Assembly (NCBI RefSeq): GCF_037038585.1
Contig: NC_092523.1
Span: forward strand, 1,121,001 to 1,185,000
From: Patagioenas fasciata
Taxonomy: Eukaryota > Chordata > Aves > Columbiformes > Columbidae
Length of the DNA stretch: 64,000 bases
Direction of reading: 5' to 3'
Shown: positions 22,792 to 33,190 of the stretch, in pieces
Layout of the letters: the number at the start of each line of letters is the position of its first letter
Position numbering within the stretch: the first letter of the stretch is position 1
The notes under the pieces: model-generated
The model's input: only the letters and a program-made list of their open reading frames with translations
What the model was told of the DNA's origin: nothing
Databases searched by the model: none
Position numbers and translations under genes: made by a program

Positions 22792-22853
22792 GACTGGATT
22801 CTGCACCAGAACTCCACCTCTCACATCGAGAGCTGCCGGCAGCTGCGCCAACA
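22792..22853 (+). CDS. ZNF638: ZNF638 exon 3A: second half of matrin-type zinc finger 1
   Basis: CCCTCAG precedes 22792 and GTAAGAG follows 22853; 62 nt, entering in phase 0 and leaving after two bases of a Gln codon. It encodes DWILHQNSTSHIESCRQLRQ, which carries the two His ligands (LHQN and SHIESC) completing the finger whose CSLC half ends exon 2. The exon is identical to exon 3B. Confidence 0.93.
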
Positions 22854-23083
22854 GTAAGAGCTGCTTGGGGTGCGGGTGCCGGGCGTGCGCTGCGCAGAGG
22901 CAGCGGCTGCGCCAGCGCGGGCCGGGGTGTCCGACTGTGCCCGGCGCTGGCTCGGGAGGGAAGGGCCGAGCTCGGCGCTTCGGGAGCGCAGGGCAGGGCC
23001 CGTGGCTGAAGCGCTGCCGCGCGTGGGCAGAGCTGGGGCTGCAGCGGCGGCTTTGTCACTGACGGATGTGTTCCCCTGCACAG

Positions 23084-23122
23084 GTACCCCGACTGGAACC
23101 CCGAGTCTTATTCCTCCAAGAG
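23084..23122 (+). CDS. ZNF638: ZNF638 exon 4A
   Basis: A 39-nt exon between TGCACAG and GTAACT. It completes the Gln codon and encodes YPDWNPESYSSKR, a very conserved tail of the matrin-type finger in ZNF638. The phase matches exons 3A and 5A. It is identical to exon 4B, as is the intron before it. Confidence 0.92.
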
Positions 23123-23561
23123 GTAACTGCTTGTTACTTTCGTTTTTACCTTGTTGCTCTTAGAAACATAGTAATGCCATTAATTTTCCCATTCTGCTCC
23201 CTGACAAGCTCTGTTAGTGGTGTCGTATTTTCATTCTCAAATGGTGTGGGTGCTTGTGTGGTTTTTGACCTGAGTTATTGAATACTCTGAGTGTCCTGGC
23301 ATTGCAAAGTGTGTCCAAGGCTGAGAGTGGAGTCTGTGGAAAAGGCTGAGGGTGAATCTTGTTACCCCTTGACTCTTCTGCCTGTGCCTGGGTTTGCTGT
23401 GAGGGACTGAACTGAGACAGCGGTGACGGAGGAGACCGAGACCGGTGTGACATCCTGATTAAACCAGGGAACTGCTTTTGTTCAGGAAGGCTGTTTCAAT
23501 AGTCTTGGGTTAATTACTGCTTTCTGCCTTGTCCAAACTCACTCTGTGTTTGTTCCACTAG

Positions 23562-23875
23562 AAATGCGGGTGAGAGGAAGGAGAACCAGACCCCGAAGCG
23601 CCGTTCAGGCTCCGGCAGCCGCAGCCCCAGCCCCCGGCGCTCGCGGGGCTCCAGCTCCAGCTCCGCTCGGCGCCGCTCGCGCTCCAGGTCCAGGAACCCC
23701 GGCCGGTACTGGCCAACGCGGCCGAGATGCTGGAGCCCGCGGCCCATGCGGCGACCGAGCCCCAGACACAGGTCCCGCTCACCGCAGCGATCCAGGAACC
23801 CGCTGAGAACCAGCCCCCGGCCCCGCAGATCCGCCAGTAACGACTGGGCAGCCCGGAGATCCAGCGGCTCCCAAG
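23562..23875 (+). CDS. ZNF638: ZNF638 exon 5A: arginine/serine-rich region
   Basis: A 314-nt exon between CCACTAG and GTAAAG. It starts NAGERKENQTPKRRSGSG and continues with dense RS and SP dipeptides (RSRSRS, SPRRSR, SPRHRSRSPQRSRNP). RS regions of this family drive nuclear speckle localisation and splicing-factor contacts. Compared with copy B it reads SSSSS for GSSS and RNPGR for RSPGR, and SSGSQ for SNGSQ. The donor context is slightly weaker than that of 5B (GTAAAG against GTAAGG). Confidence 0.92.
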
Positions 23876-24786
23876 GTAAAGGGGCCGACGCGCCGCCCAA
23901 GTGGAACGGCCTTCCAGTGCGGGAAAACTGACTTGGTTTCAAGAGGTTTATTTTCAGGGGTCATCCAGGTGCTTTTCTTTCTGGTTTTGAAGAGAACCTT
24001 TTGCTGTTGCTTTGTGAGCAGCTGGGAGGAGAATGGGCGCTCTGGAAGGTCTGAAGTTTCCCTGCCCTGCTGTCACAGTTGGTTCATCACAGCAGTAACT
24101 GCTGAGCAGGGGCTGCTCCACGCGTGCTCAGGTTTTAAGCCAGCGAGGGTAGTCAGGGATTGAAGAGAACTGAAATGTCATCTTTATCGTTAAAACCAGT
24201 TCTGCAAAGGCAACAGAGCTGAGGGGCAGACTATGGGCTGCCCGGGTGCTGCGCTGAAACACCCATGAACACCCTTTGTAACAGTGACGCTTGTTGTACC
24301 GTGTTGTGCCTGTTCAACTCCCTCCAGTTCGCAGCTCTGGGAAATTCCGGGTGAGCTCCGTCGGTTCCTTGTGCCTCAGTTAGAGTTCGGTCTCTGCCTG
24401 AAATACCCGTTTGTTCGGAGTTTTTGTTTCTTTTTGAATTCTGAAGAGAAAACAACAGGACTGTTAGAGGTTTGCTTTTCGTGGTGTGCAGGCTGCGCTG
24501 TCTGTGCACGTTCAGAGAATGGAGAGGTGCCGAGCTCTCCTCGAGGTGAAAGGTTGCGAAGGGACAGGCAGTTTCCAAAAGATCTTCTTCTTAAGGGTCC
24601 AAAGCAACTGTAGGAAAGATGAGAGGAAGAGGTGATTAAGAACCAAAACATCAGTTTTCCTCAGAAAGCAAGCGTGCAGGAAAGAAATGTGGTGTCAGAT
24701 TGTAAAAGAAGAATTTAAAAGAATGGTCTGTAGGGCAGAGAGCGAGACAGAGGATGATACAGGGTATATTAAAGAATCCTTCCTTG

Positions 24787-25216
24787 CTGCAGCTGGCAGG
24801 GCGTCCTGTGCAGGGGCAGCAGTTGGGCCCCATGGCCCTGCGGGTCCTTCCAGCTCAGCTCGTTCTGCGATTCTCCCCCCACTCCATGGTGCAGCCAGGA
24901 TTGTTTGGTCATGTAAATGAACCGCGGTTCTAGGTCTCTCTCAGGGCCATTAAGCCAGGGACAGGACACGCGGGAATGGTTCAAAGCTGTGCCAGGGATG
25001 TTGAGGCTTGACAAAAGGCAACATTCCTTTCCTGTGTGGGCAGTCACACACGAACAGGCTTTCCAAGGAGGTGGTCGGCGCCCCAGACCTGTCAGTGTTT
25101 AAGAGGCACTTGGATAATGTCCTTAATAATGTTCTTGAACATTTGGTCAGCCCTGAATTGCTCAGGCAGTTGGACTAGATGATCACTGCAGGGCCCTACC
25201 AACTCAACTATTCTAT
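24787..25216 (+). mobile_element. CR1-like fragments in intron 5A
   Basis: Two pieces in sense: about 24787-24882 (ending in GTCCTTCCAGCTCAGCTCG and TCTGCGATTCT) and 24940-25216 (GTTTAAGAGGCACTTGGATA then GTTGGACTAGATGATCACTG). Absent from copy B. Confidence 0.7.
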
Positions 25217-25389
25217 TAACGTTTATAGACCATCTCTGCCGGAGCGTGATTGAAGTTCTTGAGCGGCTCTCGAGATGGAATGGGGAGTGGGTGCTGAAAG
25301 TACAGCTGCAGAAAACCAAACAGTGATATATGTGCCTTTTCTCCTCAAAACAAACCAACCCACCCCGTTTGTTTCCCCTCCGCTCACAG

Positions 25390-25718
25390 ACAGAAAACCT
25401 TCTCTGGAGACGGTGGTGAAAACGCTGAGACCCGACTTCGTAGCCGAGATCACCAAGCACAAGTCGCTTCAGGCCGGCGGGCCAGGGCCTTCGGGCTCGG
25501 GCAAAGCGCCGCGCTCGCACCCGCTGGTGGGGAAGAAGCCGCTGAAAGCACGAGTTTCTGCCAAGGCTTCGAAGAAAGGTGGGACTGCGGTACCTGGGTC
25601 GAGTTCCTCGCCTCCTGAAGCGGATGATTTACCCCAGAGCCAAGAAGTGGAAGAGGAGGAGGAAGAGGAAGAGGCGTCCCCAGGAGGCGGCGGAGCTCAT
25701 CCCGCTGCTGACAACAGG
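25390..25718 (+). CDS. ZNF638: ZNF638 exon 6A: linker with acidic tract
   Basis: A 329-nt exon between CGCTCACAG and GTGAGC, ending on a codon boundary. It encodes DRKPSLETVVKTLRPDFVAE and then a basic Ser/Lys stretch. A poly-Glu run (VEEEEEEEEASPG) and a Gly/Ala-rich end follow. The Glu run is two residues shorter than in copy B, where an Asp-containing 6-bp insertion is present. Copy A also reads KASKKGG where copy B reads KALKKGG. Confidence 0.92.
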
Positions 25719-26036
25719 GTGAGCGCCTGCAGGTTTTCTCTGTTTTCCGAATTGGGTTCGTGTCTCAGTGCGGGGGTCACTTGTGGACAGATGAACCGTT
25801 CTGTTTGCTGATCCTGTGCAACAGACAATGGGTGTTCATGCAGGATTGCTGGCTGCAGCAATGGTCATTTACACTGCGGGGATTTTGTAACAGCTCTGAA
25901 GCAAAATCTCTCCAGAGCTTTGCAACAGCGGAGACAAAAGTCTGCTAATTTGGGTTCTGGTTGTACTGGGTACTTGTTTCTATAAAACGTGAGTGATGAG
26001 CTCTGTGGGGAGGAGCTTATTGTGTAGTTAAAAGTA

Positions 26037-26595
26037 TAAAATCCTAGAATGTCCTGAGCTGGAGGGACACACAGGATCATGGAGTCCAGCTCCTGTCCCT
26101 GCACAGGACACCCCACAGGTCACCCCGTGTGTCTGAGGACGCTGTCCAGTCTCTTCTTGAACACTGTCAGGTTGGGCCGTGACACCTCCCTGGGAGCCTG
26201 TTCAGTGTCCAGCACCTCTGGGTGAAGAACCTTTGCCTCATGTCCCACTGACCCTCCCTGGCACATCTGCCGTTCCCTGGGCTCTGTCACTGTCACAGAG
26301 CAGAGCTCACCCTGCCCCTCCTGCTCCTGCTGAGGAACCTGCAGCCCATGGGCTCTGCCCTCAGTCTGCTCTGCTCCAGCTGAGCAAACCCAGGGACTGC
26401 AGCCGCTGCTCACACGGCTTCATCTCCAAACCTTCACCGACTTCACAGCCTCCTCTGGACACTCCAGTAGCTTTATCTCCTTTTCCCTGTGTCCCCAGCC
26501 CTGCACACAGTGAATGCTCCAGGTGAGGCCGCCCCAGCGCAGAGCAGAGCGGGACAATCTCCCCCTGCCCGGCTGGGGATGATGTGCTTGGAGTC
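26037..26595 (-). mobile_element. CR1 fragment (antisense) in intron 6A
   Basis: GTCCTGAGCTGGAGGGACAC at the low end is a reversed 3' tail; the rest (TCCAGTCTCTTCTTGAACAC, GACACCTCCCTGGGAGCCTG) is the complement of CR1 ORF2 3' sequence. Absent from copy B. Confidence 0.75.
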
Positions 26596-28545
26596 ACAGA
26601 TCGGTTTGGGTTGAATCACAGATCAGTTTGGGTTGGAAGGGACCTTTAAAGGTCATGTCATCCATTCCTGATGCACCCCAGGGTGCTGGATGCGCCAGGA
26701 CACGGGTCCCTCTTGGTGCCCGGGACACTGTTGGCTCATGTTCAACTTGTCATCCACCAACCCCCAGATCCCTCTGCACGGAGCTGCTCTGCAGCATCTC
26801 ATCCCCCATCTGTCTGTACAGCCAGGGCTGCCGTGTCCCACATCACCTCAGCGCGCAAGATGGCGGCCCCAGGGGCACCCAGATCACCTCAGAGCTCAGA
26901 GCGGTGTCACCAGGGACACCCAGATCACCTCAGAGCTCAGAGCGGTGTCACCAGGGACACCCAGATCACCTCAGGGTTCAGAGCGGTGTCACCAGGGACA
27001 CCCAGATCACCTCAGGGTTCAGAGCGGTGTCACCAGGGGCACCCAGATCACCTCAGGACTTGGAATGGCGGCCACAGGGACACCCAGATCACCTCAGGGC
27101 CCAGAACGGCGGCCCCAGGGGCACCCAGATCACCTCAGGACTTGGAATGGCGGCCACAGGGACACCCAGATCACCTCAGGGCCCAGAACGGTGTCACCAG
27201 GGGCACCCAGATCACCTCAGGACTTGGAATGGCGGCCACAGGGACACCCAGATCACCTCAGGGCCCAGAGCGGTGTCACCAGGGGCACCCAGATCACCTC
27301 AGGACTTGGAACGGCGGCCACAGGGACACCCAGATCACCTCAGGGCCCAGAGCGGTGTCACCAGGGGCACCCAGATCACCTCAGGACTTGGAATGGCGGC
27401 CCCAGGGACACCCAGATCACCTCAGGGCCCAGAGCGGTGTCACCAGGGGCACCCAGATCACCTCAGGGCCCAGAACGGCGGCCCCAGGGGCACCCAGATC
27501 ACCTCAGGGCTCAGAGCGGTGTCACCAGGGGCACCCAGATCACCTCAGGACCCAGAACGGTGTCACCGGGGGCACCCAGATCACCTCGGGACTTGGAACG
27601 GCAGCCCCAGGGGCACCCAGATCACCTCAGGACCCAGAACGATGTCACCGGGGGCACCCAGATCACCTCAGGGCTCGGAATGGCGGCCCCAGGGGCGCCC
27701 AGATCACCTCAGGGCCCAGAACGATGTCACCAGGAACACCCAGATCACCTCAGGACTCAGAGCGGTGTCACCAGGGGCACCCAGATCACCTCAGGGCTCA
27801 GAGCGGTGTCACCAGGGGCACCCAGATCACTTCAGGGCTCAGAGCGGTATCACCAGGGACACCCAGATCACCTCAGGGCTCAGAGCGGTATCACCAGGGA
27901 CACCCAGATCACCTCAGGGCTCAGAGCGGTATCACCAGGGACACCCAGATCACCTCAGGGCTCAGAGCGGTATCACCAGGGACACCCAGATCACCTCAGG
28001 GCTCAGAGCGGTATCACCAGGGACACCCAGATCACCTCAGGGCTCGGAATGGCAGCCTCAGGGGTGGCAGGATCAGCTCCCAACAAGACAGACCTTGTCC
28101 CAGATGCAAACTCCATCACTTGCCCTTGTTGAGCTTCCTGCGGCTGGTGGTTGCCCAGTTCTCCAGTTTGTCCAGGTCCCTGTCGGGGCCTCTCAGCCCT
28201 CCGCAGTGTCCACAGCTCCTCTCAGTTTAGTGTCCTCAGCAAACTTACTTAGAATTCCCTCGAGTCCTGTGCCCAAGTCATTGATGAAGACGTTAGTGTT
28301 GGATCCTGTGGAACCCGACATGACCCCCTTTCCCAGAACCCTTGGACCATGAGCCCATCACTCACCCACCGCCCGCTGTGCTCCCCCAGCCCTGTGGGGA
28401 CACCTTGTCCAGGAGGGTCCTGTGGGAGACGCCATCAAAGGCTTTGCTTGAATCCAAACCCATCACATCGACAGGGGTGGGATCATGGAGCTACTCAGGA
28501 GCTGCCCAGGCAGTCAGGGCTGTGTGGATCTGCAGGACTTGATGG
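26596..28545 (-). mobile_element. CR1-like element (antisense) split by a 41-bp minisatellite
   Basis: Left part 26596-26858 starts with a reversed CR1 tail (GTTTGGGTTGGAAGGGACCT) and reaches GGGCTGCCGTGTCCCA. Right part 28063-28545 continues GTCCCAGATGCAAACTCC, GTGGTTGCCCAGTTCTCC and TGTCCTCAGCAAACTTACTT. The minisatellite lies between them, so it expanded inside the element. Confidence 0.7.
26859..28062. repeat. 41-bp minisatellite, about 29 copies, with 82-bp higher order
   Basis: Unit: CACCCAGATCACCTCAGGGC followed by TCAGAGCGGTGTCACCAGGGG. From about 27040 to 27420 two unit types alternate (TCAGAGCGGTGTCACC and ACTTGGAATGGCGGCCAC), giving an 82-bp higher-order period. The last seven or so units (27840-28050) are nearly uniform with GGTATCACC. 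As 41 x 3 = 123, all frames stay open; not coding. Confidence 0.97.
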
Positions 28546-28786
28546 AAACTAAAAGGTGATGTTGTGTCTCTTGGTGATGCCGTGTCCTGGCTTCTGGGCC
28601 CTGAGGAATGGGGCAGAGCAGGAGAACAACAATATTACGGCTCTGTCCTCGTGTTAAAAAGCAAGAAACTCCAAATACCACGGTGACTTAAGCAGTCCGA
28701 CTGCTTCGGGGTAATTTATATTACTCATCCTTTTTGCTTGTTGTTACTTGACTTGCAAAGCGTTTACTTTTGGTTTTACTTTGCAG

Positions 28787-28933
28787 CTGTTGAGTGAGGA
28801 GCTGCTGAGTTTTGGGACAGTCCTTCAGATCTCCGATTTACCGGACGACGGCTTCACAGACCAAGACATTAAGAACATTTTCCAGCCGTTCGGCAAAGTC
28901 AGTGACATCCTTGTGCTTCGCTCCAGGAACGAG
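28787..28933 (+). CDS. ZNF638: ZNF638 exon 7A: RRM1, first half
   Basis: A 147-nt exon (49 codons, phase 0 to 0) between TTTGCAG and GTGAGT. It encodes LLSEELLSFGTVLQISDLPD and KNIFQPFGKVSDILVLRSRNE. LQISDL is the RNP2 strand of an RNA-recognition motif and FQPFGKVSD is the typical helix-to-strand turn. The family's usual split of RRM1 at this point is preserved, with RNP1 in the next exon. Confidence 0.94.
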
Positions 28934-29280
28934 GTGAGTTTCCTCGGAAAGCGCTGTCAGGCAATGGAAAAGTGTCATTTTTGGATGCCCAGCTGAACAG
29001 GCTTCCTGAAGAGCGTGTCGTTAAAGATCACGTACATAATTGCGGAATGGCTGTGAATTTAACTTATTAAATTCAGCCTTGCTTGCTACTGAGTCTTAAA
29101 TGTCAGAGGAATTAGGATAGTATTTGTATAATACTGAAATCCTGACTTTTTCATCGGACTCCCCGTGAACTTAGAAAGCTTGTGCAGTTCTGCTGGGAGC
29201 AGCTTTGCTCGGCAAAACTGCAGCAAAGTCTGTCCTGTGTCTGTGGTGTCAACAAGGACTGAAAGGACCGTTTATTTTAG

Positions 29281-29412
29281 GCTTTCTTGGAAATGAACTA
29301 CAAGGAAGCCGTGATCGCAGCTGTGAAATACGGAGAGACCGTGCCCGTGCTGGTGAACGGGAAGCGGGTGAAGATCAGCGTCGCGGAGAAGCCAAAGGAG
29401 CCTCCTGGGCCG
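29281..29412 (+). CDS. ZNF638: ZNF638 exon 8A: RRM1, second half
   Basis: A 132-nt exon (44 codons) between TTTATTTTAG and GTGAGT. It encodes AFLEMNYKEAVIAAVKYGET and then VPVLVNGKRVKISVAEKPK. AFLEMNYK is the RNP1-like strand, with Leu/Met where canonical RNP1 has aromatic residues, as usual for matrin-family RRMs. Copy B differs at K/E, E/K and the last residue (P/L). Confidence 0.93.
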
Positions 29413-29745
29413 GTGAGTGCGGGAGACTGCGTGTGGCCGTGGGCGCTGCCTGCTCTGCTCCACAAAACACGCTTAGGAGTTGAGTTTATGTATTATTTGA
29501 TATTTTTAAATTTCCTTTTTCTAACCATCGGTCTAAAACACACATAAAAACACACTTCATAGCTCAGGTTCCTTGTTTTATTTTGCTAAGTTTGGTATTT
29601 GCGAATATAATCGGTGGCAAGCGAGAGATAACCCGTATGTTAATATCTATACACACTTAATAATATTTATGTATGCGTATATACACACACATTTGTATGT
29701 GAAGTATGAAGGATGCAGTAAATTTCTCCTTTCTGTCCCTTTCAG

Positions 29746-29804
29746 GCCAAAACTGTGATCAAAAAACGGGCTCAGACTCCTAAAAAAGCCGCACCGAGTA
29801 CAAA
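29746..29804 (+). CDS. ZNF638: ZNF638 exon 9A: basic linker
   Basis: A 59-nt exon between CTTTCAG and GTGAGT, encoding AKTVIKKRAQTPKKAAPST. It differs from exon 9B at six of 59 bases, five of them changing residues. This is by far the most diverged exon pair in the duplication, although the splice sites match exactly. Confidence 0.88.
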
Positions 29805-29987
29805 GTGAGTGTTGCCTCGCGTGTTTGTGGTAGCGACAACCACTGCAAACCACGCACTTCATATCAGTTTGGCTTTGTGTTTTCCCGGGTCTGGGTTTTT
29901 TTAGCTGTTTGAATATTGTTGTTGAATATTGTTGAAATCCGTTGTCTCTGACGCTGGTTTCTGTGTTTCGCCCCCTGCTCGCTCCAG

Positions 29988-30031
29988 GAAGCACCGGGCG
30001 CCCTCCACCAAGACAACAAAAGCCCTTCCAG
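29988..30031 (+). CDS. ZNF638: ZNF638 exon 10A: basic linker
   Basis: A 44-nt exon between CGCTCCAG and GTGAGC, encoding KHRAPSTKTTKALP; phases match both neighbours. Copy B encodes KHRTPSTKPTKPLP, three residues different. Confidence 0.88.
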
Positions 30032-31417
30032 GTGAGCTGCTGCCCCTTTCTCTATCAAACCCCCCATTGTTGCCTCCAGCTTTGTTCCCATGTCTGCGGT
30101 TTATGGACATGATTTCATTAATAGTGACTGAAACCGAGTCCAGAGCATTACAAGAAAACAACAGGTTTATACTTTCAAGTATCTTCATTTTCACATCACC
30201 CTATTTTTTTTCCCTTTAAAAAACCCCACAGAAAACAACCCTCAAGTAGCAAGAAAACCCCACCTTGGCCTGTGCTTGTGCTCTGTCTTTTTAAACGATT
30301 GCCTCATTGTTAAATAGAATTGTGGCACTTGTGCTCCATAAAGCTGACTTAAAGCTCGTGTGTATGTGCCGCTCTCTTTCGCAGTTGGTGCTGGGGCTCC
30401 CCGGTGCCTCATGTTCCTGTGGCTTCCACATGCTTAGAGGGTTCTGCCCTCATGCAGACAGAAGTTATTGCAATTACTATTAGTGCTTGGTCTGGCAGAG
30501 AAACTTCATGTCGTGAATTGTATTTTTAAATACTTCATTGAAAACAGGACAGACTGCAGTAAATATAGCAAAAGCCAATGAAACTTCACAAGGATTTGGC
30601 ATTATTAAGACATTGGAAATAACAGCCATATCATTTTATTTTGCTGATTTTATTGGCTTTTGTGAGCAGAGGTGGGGACCAAACGTTATTTTGAGGGAAA
30701 TGGTGCCTTTTAAACATGGTATTGGTCTTGGTTTGTGCGTCAGCGTCGTCGCGCCCAGCCCAGGCTCCAGCGGGAGCAGAGCTGCGTGTCACCGCGTCCC
30801 ACGGCCATCTCACACAGGAAAACACCACCCTGCTGCAGGAGGGAGCTTTTGCCCCCGGAATGCTAAAGAAACTCTCAAAGATGCTCTGTGGCTTCCAGTA
30901 GTTCGTTGGAATTAACTTACCCTTCAGTTTGGGGTTTTCTGTGTCTGATATGACACAAATGGAGTTGCTGCACAATAGTTTTGGATGTGGTTTTTTACTC
31001 TTACTTGACAAATGCAAGACTACAGAAATAAGCGTTTCTGTTGACTTACTTGGTTTTGGATATTTTACGTAGGTGAAAAGAGAATACTACATATGGGCAG
31101 GGACAGGAGACAGTGAATTCAGGCACCTTTCTTGCTGCTGGCTCACACTACCATAATTAACGGTGTTTGTAGATGCAGAACAGCAAAGAGCTGGGGAAAG
31201 GAGGCGAGACTGGGGCAGCAGAGCAGCCACAGAGCCACAGCCAGACCTTCGCTCCACAAAGCTTTTCCTGCAGGTTTCATCACGAGGAGCAGGGATTTAT
31301 GTGATTCTACCTCTGCATATCTGGCAGAAAAATGTATAGCGTTGTTCATTCTTGTTTTACAAATGGATGAGTTGAATGTACTGAACTGAGCAATGGTTTT
31401 CCTGCTGTTCCCCTCAG

Positions 31418-31579
31418 CAAAGCCCCCGGAAGGCACGGAGGCGGCAGCAGCCGGAGCGGCTGGCGCGGAAGCGCAGGCGGCAGAGCCAGAGAGCGGGAGC
31501 GGAGGGGACAGACGGACGGAGCCCGCGGCGGCAGCGCCGACGCAGCACAGCGGGGCGGCCGAGCCGGGCCCTGCGCCGG
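31418..31579 (+). CDS. ZNF638: ZNF638 exon 11A: Ala/Glu-rich linker
   Basis: A 162-nt exon between CCCCTCAG and GTAATT. In the phase carried from exon 10 it encodes AKPPEGTEAAAAGAAGAEAQ, then a Ser/Gly and Ala/Pro-rich stretch ending AAEPGPAP. The low-complexity composition prevents family matching on its own. The assignment rests on phase, splice sites and the near-identical exon 11B (T/A and A/G changes). Confidence 0.85.
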
Positions 31580-31675
31580 GTAATTCCCGGGCCGGCGGTT
31601 GAACTCGCGGTGCCGCTGGTGAGCGACGGGCAGTTTGACATCCTGGCGTCTTCTCAAACCTGTTCTTGGTTTCAG

Positions 31676-31747
31676 AGCCGCTTGCGCAGGCGCCGGAGGC
31701 GGCGGTGGCGGACGTGGGTGCGGTTGATGAAGCTGTGGCTGATCAAG
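31676..31747 (+). CDS. ZNF638: ZNF638 exon 12A: acidic Ala/Val-rich linker
   Basis: A 72-nt exon between GGTTTCAG and GTACGC. It encodes EPLAQAPEAAVADVGAVDEA followed by VADQ in the inherited phase. It is identical to exon 12B, and the short intron before it is also essentially identical. Confidence 0.85.
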
Positions 31748-31924
31748 GTACGCTGCAAACTGCTGGGTTTTTGTCTTTTCTGTCCTAAACCGTTCTGCTC
31801 TGTGAACTGAAGGAGAAGCTTTTGCGGCCGGGAAATTCAGACGGCAGAGGTGTCAGGAAAGAAGCTCTGTTAGAACAGGTTCAGTGGCTGAAACCTGAAA
31901 CAGCAGTTCATTGTGGTGACTGAA

Positions 31925-32385
31925 GTGGCCAAAACCACCCAAGATTTACGCTCCTCTCCCAATGTATCCTTGTGCCTGGTTGTTACTCCATCCCAGCTGC
32001 AGAATCCAGCCTTTCAACTTGTTAAAGTCTGTCCCACTAATGGGTGCGCAATGCCCTGATCTATCCAGATCTCTCCATGGCCTCCTGTCCCTTGGAGCGT
32101 CAGCAGCACCGCCGGGTTTGGGCTCATCAGCACATTTGCTAATGCTGTGTCCATGGCTGATCCGGTGGTCGATAAAGGGATTGTCCAGCAGACGGAGCCT
32201 GGGAAGAGCCCGTGCTGCCCGGGCACCAGCCAGGGCGGCCACGTTCACCACAGCCCTTAACCTGCTCCTCTCCCAGCTGACGCCTGCTCTGGGGGGAACA
32301 GGGTCAAAAACCTTCCCAAAATCCAGAAAAACTACATCCCCCACCTTCCCTTTGTCCAGAGGAGCGTGACCTTATCCTAGAAACA
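31925..32385 (-). mobile_element. CR1-like fragment (antisense) in intron 12A
   Basis: The complement reads VGDVVFLDFGKVFDPVPP, a broken version of the reverse-transcriptase DFSKAFDxV block, and ends toward 31925. Not found at the equivalent place in copy B. Confidence 0.7.
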
Positions 32386-32584
32386 TACTGCGGTGTTTCA
32401 ACAGGACTGCAGAGCTCAGGCCCCATGGACTTGTGACCGTTCGGCTGTTAGAGCTGGGTTACTAACAGATTGATTAGTAACGGACTTGCTTTTAAACACA
32501 CCATGGATGTGAATTAATTCTCAGCTCTGTGCATGTGGTAGTGGAGATGCAGCAAGGCTGGAGTTGCTGAGCCTGTTATAGAAA

Positions 32585-32662
32585 CCTGGACTTGGCAGCA
32601 CTGGGTTGACGGTTGGACTCGATCTTAAAGGGCTTTCCCAACCCAAATGATCCTGTGATAAC
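32585..32662 (+). mobile_element. CR1 3' tail in intron 12A
   Basis: GTTGGACTCGATCTTAAAGG then CTTTCCCAACCCAAATGATC, ending CTGTGAT. The same 3' junction is present in copy B (42404), so this insertion predates the duplication, but the bodies differ in length. Confidence 0.75.
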
Positions 32663-33137
32663 CATTTGACAGCAGCAGTGATTCTCCTTCAGCTGCCCTG
32701 TGTCACTGCTGGTTTCCTGGCTCTGGTTTCCTGAGCCTCTCACATGGCACTGTGGGCTTTTCCCAGGAAAACAAAAGAGAAAGATTTTTGTGAACACACA
32801 CTGGGCACCTCCATGGGAGACTTGTGGCCGTGGTTGTTCCACTGGTAAAGCCTTAATGGCAGCAAAGTGTTCTCTGTTAGTTAAGGGATTTTAGTTATTT
32901 TTGTTATCCCTACTTAACGCTCTTCCCTGTGGAAGCATTTCTAGAACTGTACATTTCCATAACTGCACATGTATACCTGTGTGTGTCTCAGCAGTGCCAT
33001 TAGTCGCTGTACATGAAATGAAGGGCTGTGTCACGTCCGCAATGGCAGCAGTGATCAGGCGCCATGCGGGGGGCTCTGACGCCGTGCAGGGTCCCAGGGA
33101 CTCTGCCGAGCTCTCAGCCCCCGCCCGTTTGTTTCAG

Positions 33138-33190
33138 AAGCTCCGCGAGCGGCTGTGAAGAGCGAGGAGCCCCCGGTCCCCGGCGGCAAG
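33138..33190 (+). CDS. ZNF638: ZNF638 exon 13A: last exon of copy A
   Basis: A 53-nt exon between TTGTTTCAG and GTCAGT, encoding EAPRAAVKSEEPPVPGGK and ending on a codon boundary. Because exon 3 begins on a codon boundary, exon 13A can join either exon 3B (retaining both copies) or exon 14 (skipping copy B) without a frameshift. Copy B has P for V in PPVPG. Confidence 0.87.

Noticed and set aside
22821..23163. Open frames covering the intron between exons 3 and 4 in both copies
   Set aside because: The region is GC-rich intron; exon phases and family sequence require it to be removed.
26628..28352. Three overlapping plus-strand frames of 480-574 codons
   Set aside because: Same 41-bp repeat read in three frames inside an antisense CR1; not a gene.
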